Source: Pseudomonas japonica
GTDB lineage: Bacteria > Pseudomonadota > Gammaproteobacteria > Pseudomonadales > Pseudomonadaceae
Assembly (NCBI RefSeq): GCF_013522925.1
Contig: NZ_JAAMQU010000017.1
Coordinates: 1-64,000, forward strand
Length of the DNA: 64,000 nt
Direction: 5' to 3'
Below the pieces are notes generated by a model that did no database searches, was not told the DNA's origin, and saw only the letters and a program-made list of their open reading frames with translations. Both the position numbers and the translations under genes were made by a program. Positions 9,455 to 18,596 of the stretch are shown piece by piece (positions within the stretch are counted from its first letter, which is position 1; every line of letters begins with the position of its first letter).

Positions 9455-9490
9455 CGCGGAAAGCGGATAGCGATACGCAGGGCGCGGATA
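9455..9490 (+). promoter_or_regulatory. BenR operator upstream of benA
   Basis: Two 15-base direct repeats, each cGCn-N6-GGATA, lie with their GGATA boxes at 9465-9469 and 9486-9490, exactly 21 bases apart. This is the layout of the XylS/BenR target in the Pm promoter (TGCA-N6-GGNTA twice, 15-base repeats with 6-base spacer). The TGCA part is imperfect (cgcg and cgca). A possible -35/-10 follows around 9496-9520. Confidence 0.65.
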
Positions 9491-9555
9491 GTGGCTTGCC
9501 CACCCCCCGCGTAACTTGAAGTGGCCTGATACAAAAACAACCGAGGGCCACCCCC

Positions 9556-10932
9556 ATGACCAGTACTTTCGACCGTCTGGCCCAGCACATCGCTGAGGCT
9601 GTCGAAGACGATCCTGCCCGCGGCGTATTCCGCTGCCGCCGAGACGTGTTCACCGATCCAGCGCTGTTCGAACTCGAGATGAAGCATATCTTCGAGGGCG
9701 GCTGGGTATACCTGGCCCACGACAGCCAGGTCCCGGCGATCAACGATTACTTCACCACCTACATCGGTCGCCAACCGGTGGTGATCACCCGCGACAAACA
9801 GGGGCTGCTACACGGCCTGGTCAACGCCTGTGCCCACCGCGGTGCCATGCTGTGCCGGCGCAAACACGGCAACAAGGGCTCGTTTACCTGTCCGTTCCAT
9901 GGCTGGACCTTCAGTAACAACGGCAAGCTGCTGAAGGTCAAGGATGGCAAGACGGGCGCCTACCCGGAGCAGTTCGACTGTGACGGGTCGCACGACCTGA
10001 CCAAGCTGGCGCGCTTCGAGAGCTACAAGGGCTTTCTCTTCGGTTCCCTGAGCGCGGACGTTCCTGAACTGTCGGATTACCTGGGCGAAACCCGGGTCAT
10101 CATCGATCAGATCGTCGACCAGGCGCCCAATGGCCTTGAGGTACTGCGCGGCAATTCGTCGTACTACTACGACGGTAATTGGAAGCTGCAAATGGAAAAC
10201 GGCGCCGACGGCTACCACGTAAGCTCTGTGCACTGGAACTACTCCGCGACCATGGGCCGGCGCAACTATGAAGCCGAGGGTACCCGGACCGTGGACGCCA
10301 ATGGGTGGTCGAAGAGCGTGGGCGGTGTATACGGGTTCGAGTATGGGCACATTCTGCTGTGGACCCAGCTGCTCAACCCTGAGGTGCGCCCGGTGTATGG
10401 GCAGCGCGAGGAACTCGAGCAGCGCCTGGGCAAGGACCGCGCGACGTTCATCGTTGACCAGACCCGTAACCTTGGGCTCTATCCCAACGTGTACTTGATG
10501 GATCAGTTCTCAACGCAAATCCGGGTCGTGCGGCCCATCTCGGTGGACAAGACGGAAATCACCATTTACTGCTTCGCGCCCAAGGGCGAGAGCGCTGCCG
10601 ATCGCGCCCTGCGGATTCGCCAGTACGAAGACTTCTTCAACGTGAGTGGCATGGGTACTCCTGACGATCTTGAAGAGTTCCGCTCCTGCCAGACGGCCTA
10701 CCAAGGGACCAGCAAGTTGTGGAATGACCTCTCCCGCGGTGCCGCTCAATGGGTCGAAGGGGCAGACGCTAATGCCCAGGCCATGGGCATGAACCCTTTG
10801 CTCTCTGGTCCGCGTACCGAGGACGAAGGGCTTTTTGTGCGACAGCATGCGTATTGGGCCCAGGCGCTGACGGCGGCCGTGGAGAAGGAACGCGGCCCAT
10901 TGCTGGCGACCGATCGGGAGATGCCACTATGA
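9556..10932 (+). CDS. benA: Benzoate 1,2-dioxygenase large subunit BenA
   Basis: A 458-residue Rieske oxygenase alpha subunit. The Rieske [2Fe-2S] ligands are in CAHRGAMLC and CPFHGW (about residues 93-117). The mononuclear iron site is in ENGADGYHVSSVHW. With BenB it forms the oxygenase that adds O2 to benzoate, giving the cis-diol carboxylate. The stop overlaps the start of benB (ATGA), indicating translational coupling. First gene of benABCD behind the BenR site. A toluate (XylX) specificity cannot be ruled out, but the regulator and neighbours favour benzoate. Confidence 0.9.
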   Translation: MTSTFDRLAQHIAEAVEDDPARGVFRCRRDVFTDPALFELEMKHIFEGGWVYLAHDSQVPAINDYFTTYIGRQPVVITRDKQGLLHGLVNACAHRGAMLCRRKHGNKGSFTCPFHGWTFSNNGKLLKVKDGKTGAYPEQFDCDGSHDLTKLARFESYKGFLFGSLSADVPELSDYLGETRVIIDQIVDQAPNGLEVLRGNSSYYYDGNWKLQMENGADGYHVSSVHWNYSATMGRRNYEAEGTRTVDANGWSKSVGGVYGFEYGHILLWTQLLNPEVRPVYGQREELEQRLGKDRATFIVDQTRNLGLYPNVYLMDQFSTQIRVVRPISVDKTEITIYCFAPKGESAADRALRIRQYEDFFNVSGMGTPDDLEEFRSCQTAYQGTSKLWNDLSRGAAQWVEGADANAQAMGMNPLLSGPRTEDEGLFVRQHAYWAQALTAAVEKERGPLLATDREMPL

Positions 10933-11417
10933 CCACGCCACGTAGCCACTTGCTTGATTTCGTGTACCGCGAGGCGCGCCTGCTCGATGACCGACAGTGG
11001 GATGAGTGGCTAGCCTGCTACAGCCCCAGGGCACAATTCTGGATGCCGGCATGGGACGACAACGACCAGTTGGTCGAAGACCCTCAATCGCACATATCAC
11101 TGGTGTACTACCCCAACCGCGAGGGTTTGGAGGACCGCGTGTTCCGTATCAAGACCGAACGCTCCAGCGCGAGCATGCCCGAGCCGCGGACCTCGCACTT
11201 CATTGCCAACCTCGAAGTGCTAAGCGATGACGGGTTAACAGCGCACCTTCGTTTCAACTGGCAAACCCTGAGCCATCGGTACAAGAGCACCGATGTGTTT
11301 TTCGGCACGTCGTTCTACACCTTGGACTTGAGCGGCGACCAGCCCCTCATCACCTATAAGAAAGTGGTGCTCAAGAATGACTATATCCACCAGGTGATCG
11401 ACATCTACCACTGCTGA
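10929..11417 (+). CDS. benB: Benzoate 1,2-dioxygenase small subunit BenB
   Basis: A 162-residue ring-hydroxylating dioxygenase beta subunit with the family's NTF2-like fold signature: LLDFVYREARLLDDRQWDEW near the start and the RTSHFIANLEV segment. It is structural and pairs with BenA. Its ATG overlaps the benA stop by four bases, and benC starts 9 bases after its end. Confidence 0.92.
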   Translation: MTTPRSHLLDFVYREARLLDDRQWDEWLACYSPRAQFWMPAWDDNDQLVEDPQSHISLVYYPNREGLEDRVFRIKTERSSASMPEPRTSHFIANLEVLSDDGLTAHLRFNWQTLSHRYKSTDVFFGTSFYTLDLSGDQPLITYKKVVLKNDYIHQVIDIYHC

Positions 11418-11426
11418 GGTGTAGCC

Positions 11427-12464
11427 ATGACGTACAGCATCGCGTTGAATTTCGAGGACGGGATAACCCGTTTCATCGATTGCAAACCCGGGGAGAAGGT
11501 CCTCGACGCGGCCTACCGGCAGCGGATCAACTTGCCCATGGACTGCTCCGACGGGGTGTGTGGAACGTGCAAATGCCACTGCGAAAGCGGCGACTATGAG
11601 CTCGGCGAGGACTACATCGAGGATGCTCTAAGCGAGGATGAGGCCCAGCAGGGCCAGGTGCTCACCTGCCAGATGATAGTAACGTCCGATTGCGTCTTAC
11701 GGGTACCGGTCCCGGCCGCCAGCTGCAAGACCGGCACCTCGACACTCAAGGCTCGTGTAGCGTCCGTAGAGGCGCTGGCTGACTCGGCGGTAGCTATCCG
11801 CTTCGAGCTGGACGTCGCAGCGGATTTCCTGCCTGGGCAGTACGTGAACATTGACGTACCAGGGTCAGGACAGACGCGTTCATATTCATTCAGCAGTAAG
11901 CCAGGGGAGCGCTTCGCGAGTTTTCTGATCAAGCAGGTGCCTGGCGGGCTGATGAGTAGCTGGCTTACGCGGGCCGCCGTTGGCGACAGCGTCGGAATGA
12001 CCGGCCCCCTGGGGGGTTTTTTCCTGAGGGAGGTCAAGCGCCCGCTATTGATGCTGGCGGGAGGCACCGGGCTGGCGCCTTTTCTTTCCATGTTGGAGGT
12101 GTTGGCAGACCAAGGCAGTGACGCCCAGGTATGCCTGGTCTATGGCGTGAATCGAGACCAGGACCTGGTAATGATCGGGCAACTCGATACCCTGGCCAAG
12201 CGCTTGCCCGGGTTCAGCTACCTCACCTGCGTGGCGGACCCCGACTCCCAACATCCTCGCCTTGGGTATGTCACCCAGCACTTGACCTCCTCTGCATTGA
12301 ACGACGGCGAGATAGACCTGTACCTCTGCGGGCCGCCACCGATGGTCGACGCCGTGCGCCAGTACCTGCGCGAGCAGGGTGTGACGCCGACGAGCTTCCA
12401 TTACGAGAAATTCACCGCCAATGCCGTCACCACCGGTGCAATCGCCGCCGGGGACCTGGCCTGA
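11427..12464 (+). CDS. benC: Benzoate 1,2-dioxygenase reductase BenC
   Basis: A 345-residue electron transfer component. Residues 1-95 hold a plant-type [2Fe-2S] ferredoxin (CSDGVCGTCKCHC, then LTCQM). The middle holds an FAD domain with RSYSFSS, and the C-terminal part an NAD domain with LAGGTGLAPFLSML and the terminal HYEKFT. It passes electrons from NADH to BenAB. It sits directly between benB and benD. Slightly longer than typical BenC by a short C-terminal tail. Confidence 0.92.
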   Translation: MTYSIALNFEDGITRFIDCKPGEKVLDAAYRQRINLPMDCSDGVCGTCKCHCESGDYELGEDYIEDALSEDEAQQGQVLTCQMIVTSDCVLRVPVPAASCKTGTSTLKARVASVEALADSAVAIRFELDVAADFLPGQYVNIDVPGSGQTRSYSFSSKPGERFASFLIKQVPGGLMSSWLTRAAVGDSVGMTGPLGGFFLREVKRPLLMLAGGTGLAPFLSMLEVLADQGSDAQVCLVYGVNRDQDLVMIGQLDTLAKRLPGFSYLTCVADPDSQHPRLGYVTQHLTSSALNDGEIDLYLCGPPPMVDAVRQYLREQGVTPTSFHYEKFTANAVTTGAIAAGDLA

Positions 12465-12474
12465 GGAGAGCGTC

Positions 12475-13236
12475 ATGAATACACGATTTGCAAGCAAGGT
12501 CGCATTGGTAACCGGGGCAGCCCAAGGCATCGGCCAGGCGGTTGCACTCAGATTGCGAGACGAAGGTGCTCAAGTGCTGGCGGTGGACCGCTCACCTTTG
12601 GTGCATGAGATAGGAGGCCCGCGCGTGCTGACCCTCACTGCCGATCTTGAAGAGCACCGGGAATGCGTCCGAGCGGTGGAGGCTGCCATCGGCCACTTCG
12701 GTACGCTGGATGTGCTGGTTAATAACGTCGGTGGGACCATCTGGGCCAAGCCCTTCGAGCACTACCAAGCTGCGGAGATAGAGGCGGAAGTGCGTCGCTC
12801 TCTGTTCCCTACCCTTTGGTGTTGTCATGCAGCACTGCCTCATATGCTTGCACGAGGGCGGGGCGCGATCGTCAATGTCTCGTCCATTGCTACTCGGGGC
12901 ATAAACCGGGCGCCCTACGGTGCGGCCAAAGGTGGCGTCAACGCGCTCACGGCGTGCTTGGCATTTGAAACCGCGGAGCGGGGCGTTCGGGTCAATGCCA
13001 CCGCACCCGGGGGCACGGAAGCGCCTGCTAGGCGCATTCCGCGTAACGAGAACGCCCAGAGCGACCAGGAGCGAATTTGGTACCAACAGATCGTTGACCA
13101 GACCCTGAACAGCAGCCTGATGAAGCGCTACGGGAACATTACCGAACAGGTTGCCGCCATTCTGTTCCTAGCCTCGGACGAAGCGTCTTATATCACCGGC
13201 GTAACCCTGCCTGTGGGAGGAGGAGATCTCGGCTGA
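12475..13236 (+). CDS. benD: Benzoate cis-diol dehydrogenase BenD (SDR)
   Basis: A 253-residue SDR that oxidises and decarboxylates the benzoate cis-diol to catechol with NAD+. It has TGAAQGIG for cofactor binding, NNVGG, catalytic Ser in NVSSIA, the YGAAKGG Tyr/Lys pair, and the VNATAPGGTEAP segment typical of BenD/XylL. The ATG at 12475 has GAGGAGAG ahead. It closes the benABCD operon. The transporter genes benK/E/F that often follow in Pseudomonas are absent here. Confidence 0.9.
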   Translation: MNTRFASKVALVTGAAQGIGQAVALRLRDEGAQVLAVDRSPLVHEIGGPRVLTLTADLEEHRECVRAVEAAIGHFGTLDVLVNNVGGTIWAKPFEHYQAAEIEAEVRRSLFPTLWCCHAALPHMLARGRGAIVNVSSIATRGINRAPYGAAKGGVNALTACLAFETAERGVRVNATAPGGTEAPARRIPRNENAQSDQERIWYQQIVDQTLNSSLMKRYGNITEQVAAILFLASDEASYITGVTLPVGGGDLG

Positions 13237-13700
13237 GAGGTCTCCGCATTCGGGCCAGTCGCTGCCATGATATCGGCGTGTGGATTTGAAAAGGCGTTAT
13301 CCTCGCTATCTTGGTCAGCGGCGCATTTTCAAAGCTAATAGTAAAAATAGGCTTTCTCAATCCATCAGAGACAGGCCCCAACCGTTATCGAAGCGGTAAA
13401 GGAATGAGTACGCTGCAGGGCATGCTCGGCGAGCTCGATCCTGGCTGTATGGGTTTGCCTGCTCCCCGATTTACCATATCACCCGTTCCCTCAAGCCTGA
13501 ACAGGACGGGCCAGTACGCGCCGCCGAGCGCAGGAAAGGGCGACTATCCGCTGCGATAGCTGCTGCGATGGTCGGTTGCAGCCAAAGCTGTCCGGCTGAA
13601 TGGGGTCGGAAGCCATTTCCCAGCCAAGGCCGGCTTCCGCCCCAACGCAGGCCCGAACGCTTTAATACCCTTTGGAAGCGACCACACCTTCGCTCGACAT
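13237..13700. other. Intergenic region after benD
   Basis: About 464 bases between the convergent ends of benD and the epimerase-like gene. Short open frames exist on the plus strand but without start signals or resemblance to known proteins. No clear terminator with a T-run is visible. Confidence 0.4.
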
Positions 13701-16391
13701 CTACACCCCCAACAATGTCAGCTCAGGACTTGCCTCGGCGAAGACGAACTGGCCCGCGCCCAGGTCGTGGCTGTGGTCTCCGCTCAAGGCGATCTCGAAG
13801 TGCTGGCCTTGAGTAGAGGTGAAGTCCTGAACATAGGTGCGGTCAAGCTCCGCGTTATAGCTGACCTTCAGCGTGCCGTCGTTACCGTTGCCCAGTGCCG
13901 TGTAACCCAGGGCAGACACATCGATCAAATCTCGGCTGGCGGAAAAGTCGGTGATCAGGTCGCTGGCGCCGCTCAGGCTGTCGGCGCTGCTGATAAAGCC
14001 GAAGGTATCGGCTCCCGAACCCCCGGTGAGCTGGTCCGCCCCAGTGCCTCCCGTCAGGCTATCGTCACCGGCGCCGCCGCTGAGCAGGTCGTTGCCGCTA
14101 CCACCCGCCAACGTATCGTTGCCGCTACCGCCGTCCAGCGTATCGGTACCCGCATTGCCGTTCAGGGTATCGTGACCCGCCTCGCCACGTAGGTTGTCAT
14201 TGCCCGCCAAGCCGCTGATGCGATCATCGCTGAAGTACCCGACGATAGTGTCGTTCCCGGTAGTCGGCGAATCGATGACCCGATTGTCATAGCTGGCAGG
14301 TTGCTCATTGAAATGGGTAGCTACCGGATCGCCGAAGCGGATCGCCGCATCATTGATGTCATTGGCGTGTTCCAGCACCAGTTTGAAGTAATTGCCGTTA
14401 GCGTCCGGGTCCAGCGATTGCAGCACCATGGCGCCTGTGTTGCCCAACTGCGTGGCCTGAAGGGTGCCATCGTGGCCATTCCCCAGCTTGCTGAAGCCCA
14501 GTGCGGACAGGTCCAGGACGTCCTGGCGGTAGTCGAAATCCGTGAGGGTATCGCTGAAATCCACGCCGCGTGTGTCGTTGGCGTAGCTGTCGCGCATGGC
14601 ATTGAACACGAAGGTATCCGCGCCGGCGCCACCGGTGAGATGATCAGCGCCGGCGCCCCCGATCAGGTAGTCGCTGCCGCCGCCGGCGTTCAGGGTGTCG
14701 CGCCCATTCAGGCCTGCAAGCGTTTCGTTGGCATCGGTGCCGCTTAGGGTGTCTTTGCCGCTAGTGCCCTGGAGCAGCGTTTCGAAATCAGTGGCGCTCA
14801 ACTGGCCGACGTAGTTGCCGGTCAGCGTCAGCTGGAAATAGTGGCCATTGACGTCGGCGTCCAGGCTTTGCAGGTAGGTGCGGTCCAGGCTGGCGTTGTA
14901 GGTCATGCGCAGCGTACCGTCGTGGCCATTGCCTAGACCGGAATAGCCAAGGCTGGCCACATCGAGCTTGTCCTCGCCGGGCTTGAAGTCGGTGATCAAG
15001 TCGCTGGCGCCGCGCACGCTGTCGCTGGCCCGGGTGTAGCGGAAGGTGTCCGCGCCCGCGCCGCCTGTCAGCCGGTCACTGCCCGCGCCGCCGTATAGCA
15101 GGTCATCATAGGCGCCGCCGATCAGGCGATCATTGCCGCCGCCGCCGTAGAGGAGGGTATCGGCTGGATCAATCGCGGTCAGGGTGTTGCTGCTGGCCGT
15201 GCCGGTGATCGCCAACCCGGCGTGGTTGCCGAAGGCGCCGCTGCCTTCGCCGTAGAGCACCGTGGCAGGCTCGTCCAGTTGGCTGAAGTAGTTATCGAAC
15301 ACGGTATTGTGGTCAACCAGGCTTTCGTTGGACTCGGTCACGGCGTAGCTGGCGTTGCCACCCGTGATGATGTTGTTGTACACCTCATTGCCGTATGTCC
15401 AATCCGTCGCGGTAACATCCTTGTCGTCCGAGCCCTGTATCGTAATTTCCGCGTTGCCATGGCTCACGGCGTTGTTGTAAAGGGTATTGCCAGCGATGGT
15501 GAGTCCTTTGCTACCGATCAGGCCTATGCCTGCTTCACCATTATCGTGCACAGTGACGCCACTCACGCGACTGAACTCAGTCAGTTTGAGCGCCAGGCCT
15601 TCCTCCCCATTGCCATACAGCTCGCCACCGGTAACCTGCACCTCGTCGTCTGTCTCAGCGCCCTCTGCGCCCTGGACGAGAATACCGTGCCCTCCGTTGT
15701 TGATGGCGTCGTTGTCGGCGAGGCTGGTCTGGTAGTTGTCGAGCAGCACAGTGAAGCCGTTGCGGCCGTTGTTCTCGCTGAGGTTGTCCTGGAAGCCGCC
15801 AGCGTCGAAGTACGGGTTGCCCACGCTGGCCAGGTTGGCATAGAAGCCGTCGAGGCCGTTGCCCCTGGCCACGCTGTCGGTCACGCTGAGGCCATAGGTG
15901 TTTTCCTGGGCATTGAGCCCGTTGCCGCTGCAATTGACCAGCGCCACGCCGCTGAGGGTGACAAGCGTGTCAGGGTTGTCCCGGTAGTTTTCACCGCCGG
16001 TGGTAAAGCCATCCACGCGTCCGCTGGTGTTAGCACTGTTGCCGTCGATGGTGAGGTCCTTCAGGCCAGATTCCTGTGTTTCGCCAGCGGTTCGCACCAT
16101 ACTCACGGCCTGGTCCGAGCCATCAGCCAGCTTGATGCTGGTCGCGTCGGCCCCATCGCCGCCAAGGGTGATCCGGCTACCAATCCGCAGGCAGGTGTCG
16201 TCGGCCCACTTGGGGTTACTGCTGACGATGTAGGTGCCCTCAGGCAGGTAAACCTGGGCATCGATGATCTCGTCAGCAGAGCCAATGGCGGCACTGGCCG
16301 CATCGATGGCTTTCTGAATCGCCAGGGTATCGTCGGTGACGCCATCGCCGACCGCGCCATAGTCTTGTACGTTGTAATAGATAGTGGTCAT
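13701..16391 (-). CDS. RTX mannuronan C5-epimerase-like protein, catalytic residues replaced
   Basis: An 896-residue protein of the AlgE family: an A module with right-handed beta-helix (residues 1 to about 400, beginning YYNVQDYGAVGDGVTDD) and three R modules rich in calcium-binding GGxGxD repeats (for example GGAGADTF near residue 444). No N-terminal signal; the C-terminal RTX layout points to type I secretion. Compared with AlgE4, the active-site segment SGYGFDPHE reads SGNGLNAQE (residues 155-163), so the equivalents of Tyr149, Asp152 and His154 are Asn, Asn and Gln, while the Arg195 equivalent (R210) is kept. AGGAGAACC precedes the ATG at 16391. It may bind rather than epimerise alginate. 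Confidence 0.85.
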   Translation of the reverse strand: MTTIYYNVQDYGAVGDGVTDDTLAIQKAIDAASAAIGSADEIIDAQVYLPEGTYIVSSNPKWADDTCLRIGSRITLGGDGADATSIKLADGSDQAVSMVRTAGETQESGLKDLTIDGNSANTSGRVDGFTTGGENYRDNPDTLVTLSGVALVNCSGNGLNAQENTYGLSVTDSVARGNGLDGFYANLASVGNPYFDAGGFQDNLSENNGRNGFTVLLDNYQTSLADNDAINNGGHGILVQGAEGAETDDEVQVTGGELYGNGEEGLALKLTEFSRVSGVTVHDNGEAGIGLIGSKGLTIAGNTLYNNAVSHGNAEITIQGSDDKDVTATDWTYGNEVYNNIITGGNASYAVTESNESLVDHNTVFDNYFSQLDEPATVLYGEGSGAFGNHAGLAITGTASSNTLTAIDPADTLLYGGGGNDRLIGGAYDDLLYGGAGSDRLTGGAGADTFRYTRASDSVRGASDLITDFKPGEDKLDVASLGYSGLGNGHDGTLRMTYNASLDRTYLQSLDADVNGHYFQLTLTGNYVGQLSATDFETLLQGTSGKDTLSGTDANETLAGLNGRDTLNAGGGSDYLIGGAGADHLTGGAGADTFVFNAMRDSYANDTRGVDFSDTLTDFDYRQDVLDLSALGFSKLGNGHDGTLQATQLGNTGAMVLQSLDPDANGNYFKLVLEHANDINDAAIRFGDPVATHFNEQPASYDNRVIDSPTTGNDTIVGYFSDDRISGLAGNDNLRGEAGHDTLNGNAGTDTLDGGSGNDTLAGGSGNDLLSGGAGDDSLTGGTGADQLTGGSGADTFGFISSADSLSGASDLITDFSASRDLIDVSALGYTALGNGNDGTLKVSYNAELDRTYVQDFTSTQGQHFEIALSGDHSHDLGAGQFVFAEASPELTLLGV

Positions 16392-16863
16392 TGGTTCTCC
16401 TAGAGACAACAGGCAGCTCCTTGGGTACCTATGCACCGCCGGCGTGATTCGGCTTGTGTATAGGAGGCGATACAAAGGTAGCTCACGTTGGCCGTTGGAG
16501 TGTCGATCGACGGAACCAGCCGATAAGAGTGACATCTCCGGCTTCCACAACACTTATAGTGCGCTGCGCCGTGGTCCATCTTTTTGCTTTCGCTGATGCG
16601 CAGCGGCCCTGGGTCCACTGCTTGAATACCGCCGATGAAGGCGTGACGCATTACAAGGCAAGCTTTGGTGAAACCTGGACGAAGCCGCTCCCGCTCGACA
16701 GTCCTGTAGGGCTCAAATGAGCACAACGGGGCAAGCCAGGACGCCCAGCCCTCGAGACAATTGCAAGCCAACCACTTCCCTGAAGCCCAGCCTGGTTTTC
16801 CGGCTGCGTTCCCCAGCCGACGTCAGGCGGGGAGCTATCGCTTTACAACGATTGAAGATGACT
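16392..16863. other. Divergent intergenic region between epimerase-like gene and pagL
   Basis: About 472 bases between two divergent genes. It must hold both promoters. I cannot identify a sure promoter or operator and see no small gene with good support. Confidence 0.35.
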
Positions 16864-17379
16864 ATGAAAAAGACTGCACTGTTGGCCACGCTCGCCGCCT
16901 CCTGCTTGACCATGAATCTGAATGCCGCCGAGGTCTCCGCAGGGCTGGGCGCGACGAGTCAGGGCGGTATAACGGCGCGGGCAGGGCTAGGTTTCGGGTG
17001 GGAGAAGTCATGGTTGGAAAGCGCGACGGGCAAGCTGACCGGCTATTGGGATCTTGGATATACCTACTGGGGTGCCGGGGATCAAGCCGGTGGACGCCAC
17101 TCCCTTTCCTTCGCGCCGGTGTTCATGTATGAGTTCGGCGGGGACTTGGTCAAACCATACGTTGAAGCGGGTATTGGAGTTGCGATGTTCTCGGGCGCTG
17201 CCGCCGGGGATCAGAAATTCGGATCTGCCTTCAATTTCGAGGACCGGATTGGTGCTGGGGTCAGGATCGGCGCATCCCAACGGTTGGGCCTGCGAGTAAC
17301 CCATTATTCAAATGCGGGGATCAGAGAGCCCAACGACGGTATCGAGTCCTACGCGATCGTGTATAGCCATTCCATCTGA
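16864..17379 (+). CDS. pagL: Lipid A 3-O-deacylase PagL
   Basis: A 171-residue outer-membrane beta-barrel enzyme that removes the 3-O acyl chain of lipid A. A signal peptide is evident (MKKTALLATLAASCLTMNLNA, cleavage near AEV). The C-terminal active-site block THYSNAGIREPNDGIESY carries the His and Ser of the PagL triad and the downstream Glu. The ATG at 16864 is preferred over 16858 because GAAGA stands at a proper distance. It is monocistronic with a hairpin downstream. Such modification lowers endotoxin activity and changes the surface. Confidence 0.9.
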   Translation: MKKTALLATLAASCLTMNLNAAEVSAGLGATSQGGITARAGLGFGWEKSWLESATGKLTGYWDLGYTYWGAGDQAGGRHSLSFAPVFMYEFGGDLVKPYVEAGIGVAMFSGAAAGDQKFGSAFNFEDRIGAGVRIGASQRLGLRVTHYSNAGIREPNDGIESYAIVYSHSI

Positions 17380-17448
17380 CACTTCGAGCACCCGCATTTC
17401 TATGCGGTCTCGCGGGCCCAGCTGCCGAACTGCAGCGTGCCAGCCAGC

Positions 17449-17490
17449 AGGTAGACGCCAGGATTCGCAATAATCCGACGTCTACCTTCT
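17449..17490. terminator. Hairpin terminator between pagL and the ycaC-like gene
   Basis: AGGTAGACG pairs with CGTCTACCT, with a nested GGATT/AATCC pair. It lies between the convergent ends of pagL and the hydrolase gene, with only a short T-rich end, so it probably serves both directions. Confidence 0.6.
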
Positions 17491-17517
17491 GCCATCTGTT
17501 AAGGCGTGTTCAGCCTT

Positions 17518-18138
17518 TCATTTGGCCGTCAATGCCGCGTAGCTGTTCATGAGGTTGCGGTAGTTGGGGATGCGCTGCGACAGCAAGTTGCCCAGCCCCT
17601 CGATGTCGTTGCGCCAGTCGCGGTGCAGCTCGCAGGCCACACTGAACCAGTTCATCAGCTGAGCGCCGGCGGCGGACATGCGGGCCCAGGATGCCTGCTG
17701 AACGGTTTCGTTGAAGGTGCCCGATGCATCGGTGACCACGAACACATCGAAGCCTTCAGCCAGTGCGGAGAGGGTAGGGAAGGCGACGCACACGTCAGTC
17801 ACCACGCCAGCAATGATCAGCTGCTTGCGGCCGGTGGCCTTGATCGCCTTGACGAAGTCCTCGTTGTCCCACGCATTGATCTGGCCAGGGCGTGGAATGT
17901 AGGGCGCGTCGGGGAACATTTCCTTCAGCTCCGGAACCAGCGGCCCGTTCGGGCCCTGCTCGAAGCTGGTGGTCAGGATGGTGGGCAGCCCGAAGAACTT
18001 GCCGCAATCGGCCAGGGCCAGCACGTTGTTCTTGAACTCGTTTGGCGAGAAATCCTGTACCAGCGAGATGAGGCCCGTCTGGTGGTCAACCAGCAGCAGT
18101 ACGGCGTCGTCTTTGTTCAGGCGGTTGTAGGTAGTCAT
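17518..18138 (-). CDS. YcaC-family isochorismatase-like hydrolase
   Basis: A 206-residue cysteine hydrolase close to YcaC: MTTYNRLNKDDAVLLLVDHQTG, the Lys in GRKQLIIAGVVTD and the catalytic Cys in VTDVCVAFPTLSALAEG. YcaC-type proteins form octamers and their substrate is not settled. AAAGGAATGCCCTG precedes the ATG at 18138. It is convergent with pagL and divergent from a short remnant frame at 18291. It is the second such hydrolase in this window. Confidence 0.85.
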   Translation of the reverse strand: MTTYNRLNKDDAVLLLVDHQTGLISLVQDFSPNEFKNNVLALADCGKFFGLPTILTTSFEQGPNGPLVPELKEMFPDAPYIPRPGQINAWDNEDFVKAIKATGRKQLIIAGVVTDVCVAFPTLSALAEGFDVFVVTDASGTFNETVQQASWARMSAAGAQLMNWFSVACELHRDWRNDIEGLGNLLSQRIPNYRNLMNSYAALTAK

Positions 18139-18290
18139 CAGGGCATTCCTTTAAGTAGAGAGTGTTCAAATTGGGGTATGGCAACCGAGTGGAAGCACAT
18201 CGCCGGTGCATGTGAGCCAATTTACGTTGCGCCCTGTCCTGACACAATCTAGCCATAACGAATCTATCTGTTTCTAAAAAAGGAACAATT

Positions 18291-18596
18291 GTGCAGTTTA
18301 ACGGCGGTGTAGAGATGCCTACACTGTCTTGCCGCGCATCCGGGGTGGTTCGCTGCAATAGGAAGCTAAGGTGTGCAGGGCACCCTTGGTCAGCCGCGCG
18401 CATCGCCCAGCTCGAGACCCCTGAGCAGGTCTTTGCCGAATACGAAGTGGAAGCGGTGGTCAACTGTACCGTTCAGGTCTACCGCCAGGCTTACGCCAGC
18501 CACCTGCTGGCCATGGCGGGAAAAATTCAACTGTCGCGCGAATCACTCGACACCCTGGCGGCGCAGTGGACGTTTATGCCTCGCGAGGCGCCATAG
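18291..18596 (+). other. Possible remnant of a small hypothetical gene
   Basis: A 101-codon frame whose last 60 residues (AQLETPEQVFAEYEVEAVV onward, then QVYRQAYASHLLAMAGK) look like a natural helical protein, while the first 35 residues (for example CNRKLRCAGHPW) do not. This suggests the 3' end of a gene whose beginning is lost or frameshifted. I do not recognise the family. Confidence 0.3.

Noticed and set aside
13960..15160. Repeated GC-rich short units that might be read as a minisatellite or CRISPR-like array
   Set aside because: They encode RTX GGxGxD repeats with coding-phase periodicity; no spacer-repeat structure. No CRISPR array was seen anywhere in the window.
15222..16403. Long open frame on the plus strand opposite the epimerase-like gene
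   Set aside because: It is the antisense shadow of a highly repetitive GC-rich coding region; composition is Val/Ala/His-rich and there is no family resemblance.
4013..18138. The two isochorismatase-like hydrolases as a recent duplication
   Set aside because: They share only family motifs and differ through most of their length; neighbourhoods differ.
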